Origin: Lineolata rhizophorae
Taxonomy: Eukaryota > Ascomycota > Dothideomycetes > Lineolatales > Lineolataceae
Direction: 5' to 3'
Length of the DNA: 64,000 nt
Assembly: GCA_010093515.1 (NCBI GenBank)
Contig: MU001673.1
Location: 1,311,320 to 1,375,319, forward strand
Under the pieces are notes generated by a model, which had not been told where the DNA came from, did no database searches, and saw only the letters and a list, made by a program, of their open reading frames with translations. The position numbers and the translations under genes were made by a program. Numbering within the stretch: position 1 is the stretch's first letter; every line of letters starts with the position of its first letter. Below, one piece after another: positions 34,737-45,666 of the stretch.

Positions 34737-36785
34737 TCAGAATCCGCGTTTGCTCTCGAAGAATCGGCGAGCCCTTTCCGCCCTCCCGACAGGGACCACA
34801 TAGACTGGATTGATGGCACCAACTCTATCTTCATCGTCAAACACCCTTCCCTCTTCCTCGCGCTCGCCCTCAGCCATCATCACCCAACTAAATCCAGCCT
34901 TCAAGTTCCCTTCCATGTCCGGCTCCTGAGACGGGCAGTACGCGTACCGGTGCTGCGCCGCGCTCAGCCCGCAGATGTTATAATTGGTGTGATACGCATC
35001 CGGATTTCTGCCCCGCCGTCAACACGTGCCTCTTTCCCGTAGTCGCTCGACTCGCCTGCTCTCCGCACCACTCCCTCCATCGTCAAAGGCAGGGCGCCTC
35101 AGAGGTTTGGCGCGCGCGGGGGCGGGGGGGAGGGGAAGAGGGCAGAACTTAACTTGCTAGGTTTGTCCTTGAGGCCGCCCTGGGCGTTCTGGCAGCACTG
35201 CAGGATGTACGTGGCGAGGCCCTCGCGGCTCCATAGCCGGGGGGGCGGGGCCGCCGTGGGCGCGGACACGGGCCCGTGGACGGCGGCTTCGACCAGCGCC
35301 CAGCAGCCGCCGACCCAGTGGCTGTAGCAGCCGTCGACGAGCTTGTTGGTGCGGCCGGCGAAGCCGCCCTCGGGGGCGTGCTGGCGGGACGAGAGCCACG
35401 CGACGAGCGAGGGCACGTCCAAGGACCTGGCGCGAGGGGTGTTGGCGGGGTTAGCTCATGGTCGTCTGGGACGGTGTGGAATCCTGTCCGAGTCCTTGAC
35501 GGTCGGGGCCCGCTCGCTCGGAGGCGGAGGCGCGACGTACTTGTTGATGGTGGCGTGAGGCTCGCCCAGAATGCAGAGCGCGGCGAGGCCGCAGAATGTG
35601 TATGCGCCGTGGGCCTCGCATCCAGGGGCACCGGCGAGTCCGCCCTCGTATGTTTGGCCTGGTATTGGTCAGAGCAAAGCTTGAGAGTAGTACGCGGGAA
35701 GGGAACGCACACTTTGAGATCCACTCTAGGAGACCATCCAGGAGGGAGGTCATGCCGCTCTGCCTGGCGGGGGCTTCGGGCGGTAGCTCCAACGGAAGGT
35801 CAAGGATCGACAACATAACTAGAGCGCAGTAGGCTCCACTGCATGTACATTAGCTAGTTATCTTCGTAATGAGGCACCTCGCAACTTACCGCACGTCTTC
35901 CTCGCCTCCATGGCAGAGTGTGAAACCGCCATCGCTCTGTTTCATAGCACCTAGCCAGTGCCACCTAAAATAAAAGCAGGTAAGCTTTATGTTGTGGGCA
36001 GAGCACGAGAATGCATGAGGCTGTACATTGCCCTCCGGTCTATTAGGTTAAACCCTTCGTCTCCTCCGACTATGACGAGTGCGAGCACGATAGCATAAGA
36101 TGCTGCTAAATGAGAGATTTGCCCATGGCCTCCACCAAAGCCGCCATCTCTATTCTGGCACGGTGTGACCGTATCTGCGAGTCTAGAGAGAGAGATTAGC
36201 AAATTAATGCGGAATCGATAAACCTCGACTCTAATCAAGACATGTGGGTAGTCCTGACCTATCTTCAAAGTCGGTGATGTCTGTGGACCCGAGAAGCGCT
36301 ATACCGGACAGCGACCAATACAACAGCCAAGGTCTGCTCGCATCCATGAGGACGAACTTCCCCGGATAGTCCCCGAGCGCATCATGCAGGAACTCATTGT
36401 GCTTCGCTTTCCTCAGCCGCTGCAAGCCGTGCGAGTTCCTCGCCCGCCCGCTTCTGTCCGTCAGCCGTTCCAGACACTCGTCCACTGTCTTCGCCTGCTC
36501 CTTCGACGTCTTCGTCTCCACCTGAACCCGGATTTTCGGAGGCGTGGTGAACAGCTCGTTGATCACGGGCTCGGGCGGCGCCACGACTTCAGCTTCCGCG
36601 GCGCCGTCATCGGTGCCCCCGGCTTGGGTTTCCGAGTCGGACATCTCTTCGATGCGGGAGGCGCCGAGAAGTTCGGCCAAGCGCGTCGTTGGCGTGCTGG
36701 GTTCCGATGCCCGTGGTTGCGGCATCCTGGCTTTGAATTGGACGTTGCGGTGCTGTTTCTTGCTCACCCTGAAGGTGCCCGGCAT
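34737..36785 (-). CDS. ram1: Protein farnesyltransferase beta subunit
   Basis: Seven exons on the minus strand: 36259-36785, 36027-36182, 35890-35964, 35711-35838, 35541-35658, 35154-35426 and 34737-35007. They total 515 residues. Prenyltransferase repeats are clear: CQNRDGGFGGGHGQISHLA, MKQSDGGFTLCHGGEEDVRG, CQTYEGGLAGAPGCEAHGAY, PEGGFAGRTNKLVDGCYSHW and QGGLKDKPSKNPDAYHTNY. The zinc ligands of the family are present as Asp and Cys in EEDVRGAYCAL and His in DAYHTNY. With the alpha subunit it farnesylates CaaX proteins such as Ras and mating pheromone. The first 100 residues are a poorly conserved Glu/Pro-rich extension. Splice phases were checked at all six junctions. Confidence 0.95.
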
Positions 36786-37233
36786 TTGGGGTAGAAATGT
36801 TGGAAATTAGGCGGGAGCAAGACTTGTCTCAAAAGGAAAGGCGCCTTATTGTTCACATTATTGTTTGATCTCGTCGTTCCTAGGTAAGGAATGCATGTGC
36901 ATTGTCACGAGATTTACGTGAATGGGGAGTCCAAGTCTGGACCATTCTAGCGTTATTTTTAGGACACTAGGCCGAAATTGTGGGGCTAATTGCGCTATAA
37001 TCAACGAGGCAAGCACCAGCTACTATACTCAATCCATATTGGTAAATATTACTAAAGATAGCCCCTTGGGCCGCCCATAGACCATAGATTGCGCGATAAC
37101 CTTAACGAAGTTCAAACTACTCGATGATCTTAGGATTTGAGAGATACCCTCTCGTACATGCAAACTCTTAAACTCAGAGTCGTCCGTGCTTGGCTCAGTC
37201 GGGATGAGCTCGGCCACTCGCGGATCACTGAAA
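36786..37233. other. Promoter of farnesyltransferase beta gene
   Basis: Between two minus-strand genes. Markedly AT-richer than the coding sequence on either side. No gene or known element recognised. Confidence 0.45.
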
Positions 37234-37782
37234 TCACTCGGATGCCTTCAATCCATCGATCTTTGTCATGAAGTCTTCTTTCAAAGGCTTGCCATCAATG
37301 AGAACCTGCTCGCACGGCTGCAAGACGAACATCATGCGCGCCCACTCCGTCTTGTGCGGGTTGCGCCACGCGTGCATGGTGCCGCGCTGGACGGCCACGT
37401 CCCCCCTCTTCATGAGCTTGGTCTCGCCGCTGTCTAGGATGAGCTCGAGCTCGCCCTCAAGCACGACGCCGTAGTCAAGGCTGACGGTCCGATGCATTGA
37501 GCAGGTGGTGTCGGGCGGGAAGTCGACGTGCCGCAGCACCGTGCCGCCGGACACGGTCAGGCCCGGCGCGTCCGCCAGGAACGGCTTGTACGTTTCGATG
37601 TCGGCGTCGTCGCCGAGCTGGACTGGGAAAGTCTTCGTCGTGTAGCCGAGCGCGAATCCCATCTCCCCGACCGGTTTCATCGTGTTCTCCTCCGGCACGG
37701 CGTTCGAGAAGATGGCCTTGCCGTTCGCGTCGTGGGTGGTGATGTAGCGATGCACCTGCGGAAGCTTGCCAACGTGGGCCAT
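37234..37782 (-). CDS. Cupin-domain protein
   Basis: A single exon of 182 residues starting MAHVGKLPQVHRYITTHD. A conserved cupin barrel occupies about residues 85-160: CSMHRTVSLDYGVVLEGELELIL, then MKRGDVAVQRGTMHAWRNP. The first motif keeps one His rather than the usual HxH, and the second keeps His in TMHAW, so metal binding may be reduced or altered. HRTVSLDYG-type cupins are common in ascomycetes and bacteria; their substrates are mostly unknown, and some sit in secondary-metabolite loci, but nothing here suggests such a locus. The frame is open for 13 codons upstream without an ATG, so 37782 is the best start. Confidence 0.85.
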   Translation of the reverse strand: MAHVGKLPQVHRYITTHDANGKAIFSNAVPEENTMKPVGEMGFALGYTTKTFPVQLGDDADIETYKPFLADAPGLTVSGGTVLRHVDFPPDTTCSMHRTVSLDYGVVLEGELELILDSGETKLMKRGDVAVQRGTMHAWRNPHKTEWARMMFVLQPCEQVLIDGKPLKEDFMTKIDGLKASE

Positions 37783-38659
37783 GTTGATGAACGGGCTTTC
37801 GGGCCTTTTGAATGAAGTCAAGCTATAATACCGGCCGCAGTGTTGAAATTCCGGGTCTTAAAAAGAGCAGCAACGTCGTGGCTCCCTCCACCAGGTGAAG
37901 GGGAAAAAAAAAGATGAACTCGACCATCGCCCTTCGGCTCCGCACTCTCTGCAGCCGAACGGATCTCCGCCATACCATTTTATGCATGCGCCATAACATA
38001 CTTTCATCTTGCCCGCATCGGAGCCAAGTCCGAATGTTGAATCAGCTAGGAAAAAGACCGTCGGTCCCAACAGAGTCCAGGTCGTAAGAGTTCCTGAAGC
38101 CTCCTCCGCAATTTTAATGTTCCATGTCGAGGTATAGAGTACATATAAATAAAAGCCCTCCAGCTGCGTAGTTCTCTGATTGGAGCACGCAATGTATGCC
38201 AACTGACTCGTGTGACAAGATGCGGCTTCCCGCCCTGGCACTGCGGCGAAGCCAACGAACTAAATATACTCTACGTAGTTGATTAACTAGGATTGGACGA
38301 TTAGTCGCCGGGTACGGAGTATGACTGACTTCATTCGATTTTGTATAGAATGAAGGGCTTCACCAAAAATGCCATCTGCGCCAAGTCAAATAATACTTCG
38401 TATTTACTTACATACGAATGGCAGCCCGGATCATTTTTGCGCTAGGACTGGCATGGAAGCCAGACAGCCGCGCGGCACGAGCTGAGGGGCCACACGCGCC
38501 TCCCTAAACGTCGTCTCGAGCCTCGGTACCTAATCAGTTTCTAATACCGCAGCTTAGTTTCATCGAAATTTCCTCCGTTGCTTTGGAAAGACATCTTGGA
38601 GATCTAAACGCATTTCAGATTCTTATTTTTACGGTTGCCTCACGACCTTACTTATGTAA
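37783..38659. other. Divergent promoter region (cupin / YTH protein)
   Basis: No gene recognised. It contains a TACGGAGTA motif at 38313-38321, a word often seen scattered in fungal intergenic DNA, and ends with the start-stop ATGTAA described separately. The leader just upstream of the YTH start is unremarkable. Confidence 0.45.
38654..38659 (+). promoter_or_regulatory. Start-stop upstream ORF abutting the YTH gene start
   Basis: The sequence reads ATGTAAATG: an ATG directly followed by TAA, with the main-frame ATG at 38660 immediately after. If the leader is transcribed as drawn, this minimal upstream ORF could stall ribosomes and limit translation of the YTH protein. The signal is direct in sequence; the effect is inference. 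Confidence 0.5.
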
Positions 38660-41600
38660 ATGTATCCCTCCGGGTTCAACCCACAGCCCGCCGAATACAT
38701 ACCGTTCGATTCTATGGAATGGCAGCAAGACGGTAATAATGGCGACGTCTACAATTACGGATTTGCTAGCTACATTCCGCCGCAACATCTGCAGCCCGAA
38801 TCGTCACTCTCCTGCCGCGATGGTGGCCCTATAGTTCATGAACCAGACTTAGAAGCTTTGGAAAATGTCTACGGTGACAGCAGAGAAGATTTTCAACCCA
38901 ATTCCTCTACATTCTCTTCTGGGAATGTGAGAAGTCACGTCCAAGCCCAAACGGAAACTGTAAGTATGCCATCATGAGATCTAGTTTCGTCGACACCTTT
39001 GCTTCTCTGTCGGGACCTATATCGTAATTTAATGCTGCGACACGTTATGGTCCAAGGCCCAAGCGCATTCCTAGTACGATTGCTAACGACAGTCTGAAGA
39101 CTAGAACAACTCCTCTGCCCGGCATCGGTTCCGCGCTCCCCCTGCCCCTTAAACCCCCTTCCCATAAGCAAGACCATCGAGCTCCCGCCGATGAATTGCG
39201 AGCCAGATTGATCGCGAGGCGAAAGGAAAGGGAGGATTCTTGTGATAAGTCTGCAACCTCGAAACCAAGCACGCCCAAGCCCCCGACACTAGGAACAATA
39301 CAAACCGTAGGAGACAAGAAGAAGAAAAATGCTGGGGCAGCTGCAACGGTACAATTGACGCGGAATGAGTCTGCTAGCGACGTTGACAATCTCCTTGCTG
39401 AGGGTAAAGCGGCCGCTGAGGCCAAAGCAAAGCAAAGCAATACTGCAACGAAGAACCAAGGGGGCCTTGGTAGTACTGCACAAACTCAGGACCTAGTGGC
39501 TGAGGGAATCCAAGACCAGCCGCCTGCTCAAGGCCCAGAAAGCAGGAATGGAGACGGAAACAAGAGCTCAGGGCACAAGGCATCTGACAGCGTTGAAGAA
39601 GGAGAGATTTCGGACGACAAAACTGATTGCGAACAACCCCGACAGCCCGGAGAAAAAGATCCACCGCGCAAGGAAATTCTTCCCCGAGAAACAAATAATA
39701 ACACCCAGGAAAGGAAGGGCCAAGGGAAACCAAACTTTGAAAGCAGTACGATGAGAAGCTCTGAAGACAATCGACCAAGGATGCCTCCGAGGCAGGCCTC
39801 CGCTAGCTCAACTAAGCCTGAGCCGACACAAGGCAAAGGGTCAAACAGTGCAGCACGTTTTAGCCCGGTCGAGTATCAGAGGCATAGCTTTTACCAGCCT
39901 CCAAGAGTTGACTCCCTGAGTAAGGATCGTAATAATACTACTTACGCACATCCTGATTCATATCAGGTTCATGGAATGAGAGAAATGCCCAGCCAAGTAA
40001 CAGATGTGGGGGGGCGAAGCGCCGAAACATTCAACACAAACGATAGCCGGCTCTATCAGGTGGCGCATTCTGCTGCGTCGGCTCCAGTTCCAACAACTAC
40101 CCATTCGGAGGAACGGCCTTCTAGGAATGCCGCAGTGGCATCAAATTATTTCAAGGACTTGGACGAATGGCTCGATATAACAGGTTATCATGACCGTGCC
40201 TACCGTGAGAACACGCTCAAACGCCATCGCGAAATGGCAGAGTTGGATCGAAAAAAAGCAAAAATTCAACGCGAGGCCGAGATCGAACGGGAAGCTTTCC
40301 TGGCCCGTTCACAGTCCGTCCGCACGTCTTCAGCAGCACCTGACTCCCAATTAAGGCCATCATCTTCACTCCAAATGCCTCCTCCGCCAATTCCACCGTC
40401 ATTGCCACTGAATTCTAATGAGAACAGCGAAGACAAATCACAGAAAGCGGCCGATATTACTACACCATCTACTGGATCAAAGAGACCATACTCTCCGGCT
40501 CAATCCCATCATACCGAAAATGGTCGCCCGAAACATGCTCGAAACGAATCGGCGCCTCAAAGTGGCCGTGTAACTGAAATAGAAGATAAATCACACCAAC
40601 CAGTTACCCATCATACCTTTTCTAGTGGGCACCAGAAGTACGTGTTGTCGTTTCAAGCTTCTAGAGGGCGAGACTACTCATCTCGGGGGTAGCCGAAAGC
40701 ATAAAGACATCCTTCCAGCATTGTAGTTGGAATGCAAATTTAAGATCTCTCCTGCTAATGCGCAACTCTAGACGTAGTCCCAGATATCGGAATCAAGGTT
40801 CTGGCAGCGATGACGTAGATTCGAATCGCCGACCATATTCTCGGCCGCAGTCTTCCAGAGGTCGAAGCCCGGCACCGCTAGATCGGCGTGCTGTCGATAA
40901 TAAGCATGATGGCCGCCGGATCATGGAAGACGAGCCTAACCGTTTTCGTAGCATGACTGCTCACTTTAGTCACGGTAGGGTCATCGGAGAGATATCACCA
41001 ACCCGATCAGTGCGCGGGCGCCCATTTTCGCCTGTTCCACACGAATGGGTTCGCGAGGACAGATACGAGCATAGATTCCCTCGTGATGGCTACGATGATC
41101 ACCTCCGTCCGCCAAATCCAGAGAGTGGGCGATCGCGTTACCGATCTCGTGGCGGTCATCTCAATTCGTCAACCGGCCGTGGTGGTAGATCTGGTACGTT
41201 GAATTCGCGAGGAGATATCGACGATAGCAGAGACGTTTTACGACCTGTTATTTCTCCCTCCGTCAATGGTAAGAGTTATGTTGTAGATATTAACAAGTTG
41301 TTGCAAGCTGCTAATGAGGTGCCACCTTTCAAGGAACGAGATATTTCATGATCAAGTCATGGAATTTTGATAATGTCGAAGCGTCGCAACGCGAGGGGAT
41401 ATGGGCAACACAACCTCATAATGGCGATATCTTCGGCGACGCTTTCCGCAATTGTCGAGACGTCATCCTTGTCTTCTCGGTCAACAAGAGCATGGCATTC
41501 CAGGGATATGTAATAACCCATCCTTCCACCCCCGCCCCCTCCTTTTTATCTGTCTTGAGTCTAATGACCCACGTTATGTTATAGGCACGCATGGAGTCTC

Positions 41601-41842
41601 CTCCTGGCGAAGCCCCCAACCCTGGTTGGGTTAAAGACCTGTTGTGGCCATGCTCTCCTCCTTTCTACATTCGCTGGATCACAATTTGTGAAACGCGATT
41701 TCATAAAGTTGGACATCTGAAAAACTCTCTGAACGATGGTCAAGCTGTCCTAGTCGGCCGCGATGGACAGGAGATAGACCCGCCCTGCGGTCGAAGTTTA
41801 TGCGAGTTGATCGATGCCGAAAATACCTCGAGACAGTACTGA
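38660..41842 (+). CDS. YTH-domain RNA-binding protein (m6A-reader-like)
   Basis: Exons 38660-38959, 39064-40637, 40772-41268, 41334-41509 and 41585-41842 give 934 residues. The first 785 residues are mostly disordered: charged, Ser/Pro-rich, with an RS-like region (RRPYSRPQSSRGRSPAPLDR). The YTH fold begins at GTRYFMIKSWNFDNVEASQR, created by the third splice. It contains REGIWATQPHN with the first expected aromatic-cage Trp (about W814), VILVFSVNKSMAFQGYARM, a segment GWVKDLLW that may hold the second cage Trp, and VLVGRDGQEIDPPCG. YTH domains bind N6-methyladenosine in RNA; S. pombe Mmi1 uses the fold differently. The acceptor of the second exon (cccaag/CGC) has a weak pyrimidine tract and is the least certain junction. 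Confidence 0.85.
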
Positions 41843-42349
41843 TACGGCATTACGTACTCCTTGGATACGACTCAGAATGACGTGATCGCAACGGATTGCA
41901 GCCTTGAATACGTTTTTGGCCGAGTGCCATTCTATTCCCTTCATTTTCTCGCACAAATTGTCTAGTATCATGAAGACATATGTAGTTTGAGTTGAGACAA
42001 TACGACTAGCTTGCACCCACCATAGTATTAGAAGACCATTGTCGTGACGTCGCAATCTTTCAATTATTTACTTTTATTTTATTTCTAAGGGACTATAAAC
42101 GGTCCAGTAAGAAGTCATCTTTGCATTAAAACAGTGAAGTCCGAAGATTACGGTAGAGACTAAATTAGTTGACTCGAAGTGCGGAGCAGCCGGATAGGGG
42201 AAGGTCTCGGCTGCAAGTCGAAATCTTGGCACCCGCCACATCGCGGAACCCTGCCCGAACTTTTTGCTGATCACAAACGCAGCCCTCACGGAAACAACGA
42301 AGCCCGAATTCGAACCTGCGATGACTCTCAAAAAAGCCACATCATAACA
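41843..42349. other. Intergenic region between the YTH and utp7 genes
   Basis: Tandem genes. It holds the 3' region of the YTH gene, an AT-rich stretch (about 42060-42090) and the promoter of the utp7 gene. A T-loop-like string on the minus strand near 42308-42320 was examined and not accepted as a tRNA. Confidence 0.45.
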
Positions 42350-44082
42350 ATGGAGATGGACGGGATACTTGCTGCTCCGCCCGCGCGGCGGAATAGCTCG
42401 ACTCAACGACCCATCGCGAAGCCCACCTCCGACGGTGTACCTACCAAACCGCACCGCGACCGCAGTCCCGACGCCGCCCAGCGCCTGAAAGCCGCCAGCG
42501 ACAAGTATGGACGTGGGCAGAAAGCGCCGACGCGTAACGTGAAGGACAAGAAGCTACGAGGCAAGCTGCGAGAGACAGAACGCAAATACCGAGAAGCGGC
42601 GCTTCAGGCGTTGGACGCGGAGATCCTCCTGGAGAATGAACCCGGGTTGCTGGAAGCCGAAGGCGAGCTCGAGCGGACGTACCGTGTGCGTCAGGATCAG
42701 GTAAAGAATGATGTGGCGGTGGGAACGGCGAAGAAAGGATTTACATTGAAGCTGAATGAGCTAGGGCCGTATGTAGCGGACTACTCGAGGAATGGGAAAG
42801 ACCTGCTGCTGGCGGGCCGGAAGGGACATGTGACTACGATGGAATGGCGGGATGGGAAGTTGGGGTGCGAGCTGCAACTGGGCGAGACAGTGAAGGACGC
42901 GAAGTGGCTGCACAATAATCAGTACTTTGCGGTGGCGCAGAAGAAATACGTCTACATCTATGACAGCGCGGGAGTCGAGATCCACAAGCTCCAGAAACAC
43001 GTTGAGGTTAACCATATGGAATTCCTACCTTACCACTTCCTTTTGGCAACTATCGTACGTACTGCTGCACAAAACGACCAAAAAAAAAAACCGCACTGAC
43101 TTCAAAGTAGGGCAACCAAGGAGTCCTCCGATACACCGATACTTCAATAGGCCACATGGTGGCCGAATGGCCAACAAAGCTCGGCGCCGCCACTTCGTTT
43201 GCTCAAAACCCGTATAATGCCATCGTCCACGCCGGACACCAGAACGGTACTGTGACACTCTGGTCACCAAACTCATCGACACCTCTCGTCAAAATTCTCG
43301 CGCACAGAGGACCGGTCAGAAGTCTTGCTATGGACAGGGAAGGATATTACATGGTCTCGACGGGTCAGGATATGAAAATGGCTGTCTGGGACATTCGCAT
43401 GTTCAAGGAAGTGCACAAATATTTTCTGCGCCAACCTGGCTCGGCGGTCGCAATTAGCGATCGGGGATTGACTTCTGTCGGATGGGGCACGCAGGTTACA
43501 GTGTGGAAGGATCTCTTCAGAAAAGCAGCAAAGGATCAGGGAAAACAAAAAATGCCATACATGGGTTGGGGCGGCGAAGGTTATCGCATCCACGACGTGC
43601 GATGGTGCCCTTTTGAGGATATCCTGGGCACGACGCACGACGAGGGCTTCTCGAGCCTGATAATCCCCGGTGCCGGAGAGCCTAATTTTGACGCCCTCGA
43701 GGTGAACCCATACGAGAGCGTGAAGCAGCGACAGGAAGCCGAGGTTAGCTCGCTCCTGAACAAACTCCAGCCGGAGATGATCTCCTTGGACCCAAACTTC
43801 ATCGGAAACATCGACCTCGCGGCAGATGCACGCAAGAAGGAAGCGCAGTCGGATCGTAAACAGGAAGATGCGCTGGCCAATATCAAAAATCGTGGAAGAG
43901 GGAAGAACAGCAGTTTGAGGAAGTATCTGCGGAAGAAAAACTCGAGGAACGTTATCGACGAGAGGAGGTTGAAGGTTGAGGCGCTAAGAAAGGAGCAGAA
44001 CAAGAGGGAACAAGCCAGGTTGCAGCAGAAGCAAGAGCAATATGGTCCTGCACTTGCGAGGTTTGCAAGAAAAGGCGGGTGA
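42350..44082 (+). CDS. utp7: Utp7/WDR46, WD40 subunit of the small-subunit processome
   Basis: Exons 42350-43054 and 43111-44082 give 558 residues. A basic N-terminal part (PTRNVKDKKLRGKLRETERK) precedes a WD40 propeller with LNELGPYVADYSRNGKDLLL, GHVTTMEWRDGKL and LAHRGPVRSLAMDREGYYMV followed by DMKMAVWDIR. The family signature region MPYMGWGGEGYRIHDVRWCPFED is followed by GTTHDEGFSSLIIPGAGEPNFDALE. The C-terminus is Lys/Arg/Gln-rich. It acts in 18S rRNA maturation in the nucleolus. The 56-nt intron carries an 11-A run just before its branch region. Start choice: the first ATG giving the basic N-terminus. Confidence 0.95.
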
Positions 44083-44328
44083 ACGGCTAGAAGAGCTAAA
44101 ATATGATACGTGTCCTTAATGAATCATGTAAGTGGTTATAAGGTCAGACTGATAGCATACCTAGTGGTTACAGAGACCGCCTAACCTAAGAGTAAAACAT
44201 GTGGCGCACCCAGTGTATCCACCTTTTTATATCAGTAGTGTCCATGCGGCATGTTAGCGCTGTTAATTAATACCGCTATTCCACATATAGTACAATTATG
44301 TATCATTTGCATAGTGCTATCTTCATGG

Positions 44329-45308
44329 CTATCGAGCAGTATCCCTTCTTGCCACCAGATTTGCGGCTCTCTCCCTTTCCTCTCGTTCTCGTTTCCGCTT
44401 CTCCCTCTCAGCCTTCCTGATATCCCTCAAATCTGGTGGCTTTTCAATCCCGAGCCGTGCCCTCAGTTCATCGACATCAGTCTCCAGCTCTTCCTCCCAA
44501 TACACATTGATCATCTCTTCAGCACTGACTCCATTCCTGATCGCCCACGGTCCGTACACGTCCCAAAATCGCCTCCGTTCACCCTTTTTGAGCGTAAAGA
44601 CAGCCCCAACAGCCAGCCCAGCCATTGGCAACAATGTATTGGCAAATTCAAACGCCTTGAGCGCGACTTCACCCTCTCTCACCGTCGGCAGGCCCGTTAA
44701 TGCGTGATAGAAGTCGTGGCACTCGCGGTAGCGTTGCATGGCATACGCAGCCTCCTCATCGTCGATATAGCGCACGGCGTCGCGCGTGTCGGGCGAGACG
44801 CCTTCGCGGTCCAACCAGGTGACGTAGGCGTGGCCGAGCGTGTTGGACGGCAGAGCGCGCAGGTCCGGCAGCGAGAGCGTAGTCGAGCTTAGGCGGGGAC
44901 GGTCACGCAGAATGCGGCGGCCGGTCGGGTGCCGGAGCATTGCGTTTCGCAGGCGCTGGATGAAGTAGGGCTGCGCGGTGGCTTCGCCGCAGGCGGCGAT
45001 GAGGTCTACGGCGCCGGCGCGATTGGGAAATACCTTAGCCTTGCATCGGAGAGCTGCACCTGTCAGGCGGGAAGATGCATACCGGCTCGACGTGGGTTCG
45101 CGAGTGATATGAGAGCAGACCCGATAGCGAGAGCGCCGCGCTCAAGCTTGGTGAGCGGGACGTGGCCCTCGTAAGCGGGAGGCGGGCGATTAAGCACGGA
45201 GAAGGCGCGCCAGCTTGAGAGCAGGACAGGGTGGGGTTTTAGAGGCGATTGAACAGCCAATACTCGCGTCGCAGCTCGTGAGAGCTGGACTGGATTGTGC
45301 GGTGGCAT
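44329..45308 (-). CDS. coq4: Coq4, ubiquinone biosynthesis protein
   Basis: Exons 45083-45308 and 44329-45005 (minus strand) give 300 residues. A mitochondrial-type N-terminus (basic, rich in Arg and hydroxylated residues) leads to [20 protein letters not shown]. Splicing at [22 protein letters not shown] restores the family sequence. [18 protein letters not shown] and [21 protein letters not shown] follow. The metal site HDxxHx(11)E is intact in [19 protein letters not shown]. Coq4 is a membrane-associated matrix protein of the CoQ synthome; recent work links the family to oxidative decarboxylation of the quinone precursor. The C-terminal end is a charged Arg/Glu-rich tail. It is divergent from the tsr1 gene with a 358-bp shared promoter. 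Confidence 0.96.
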
Positions 45309-45666
45309 TATAGGAAATTCAACAAAAGACGATTTTTGAGTGCTGTTAGTCTGTGAGGAAGAGAGTTGGAGTTCGGTTTACTGCAGTGAGGTGATCCAAT
45401 GGCTGAAACGCGTGGCTGGCCTTTATCGATAAGAACCCACTTTTGTTCGGCACGCCGCCACAACACCAAAAATTATCCTAGTCGCTACCAATACAACGTG
45501 CAATTTACGACACGTTGTGGCACTCAGGACAAGCATTCCCCCCGCCCTTCTTCCTAAAAAGCCCCTCTATACCTTGCACGCGCTGTCCAGGAACAAAATT
45601 TACACGGGGTGTATACACATAGTGGCGACGCTTCCTTACCGTTTCAAGTCCAGCGGGACAGGCAAC
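45309..45666. promoter_or_regulatory. Short bidirectional promoter between coq4 and tsr1
   Basis: 358 bases separate the two start codons, so both promoters and leaders must lie here. No TATA box is evident. The tsr1 frame stays open upstream of its ATG to at least 45517 but without an ATG. Confidence 0.6.

Noticed and set aside
41269-41333. Coding continuation SYVVDINKLLQAANEVPPF in the YTH gene
   Set aside because: It leads to a frame without the YTH domain; treating it as an intron (gtaaga ... ttcaag) gives the conserved GTRYFMIKSW start.
42300-42330. T-loop-like string on the minus strand (aggttcgaatt) suggesting a tRNA
   Set aside because: The closing stem does not pair and no acceptor or anticodon arm could be assembled; it also lies in the utp7 leader.
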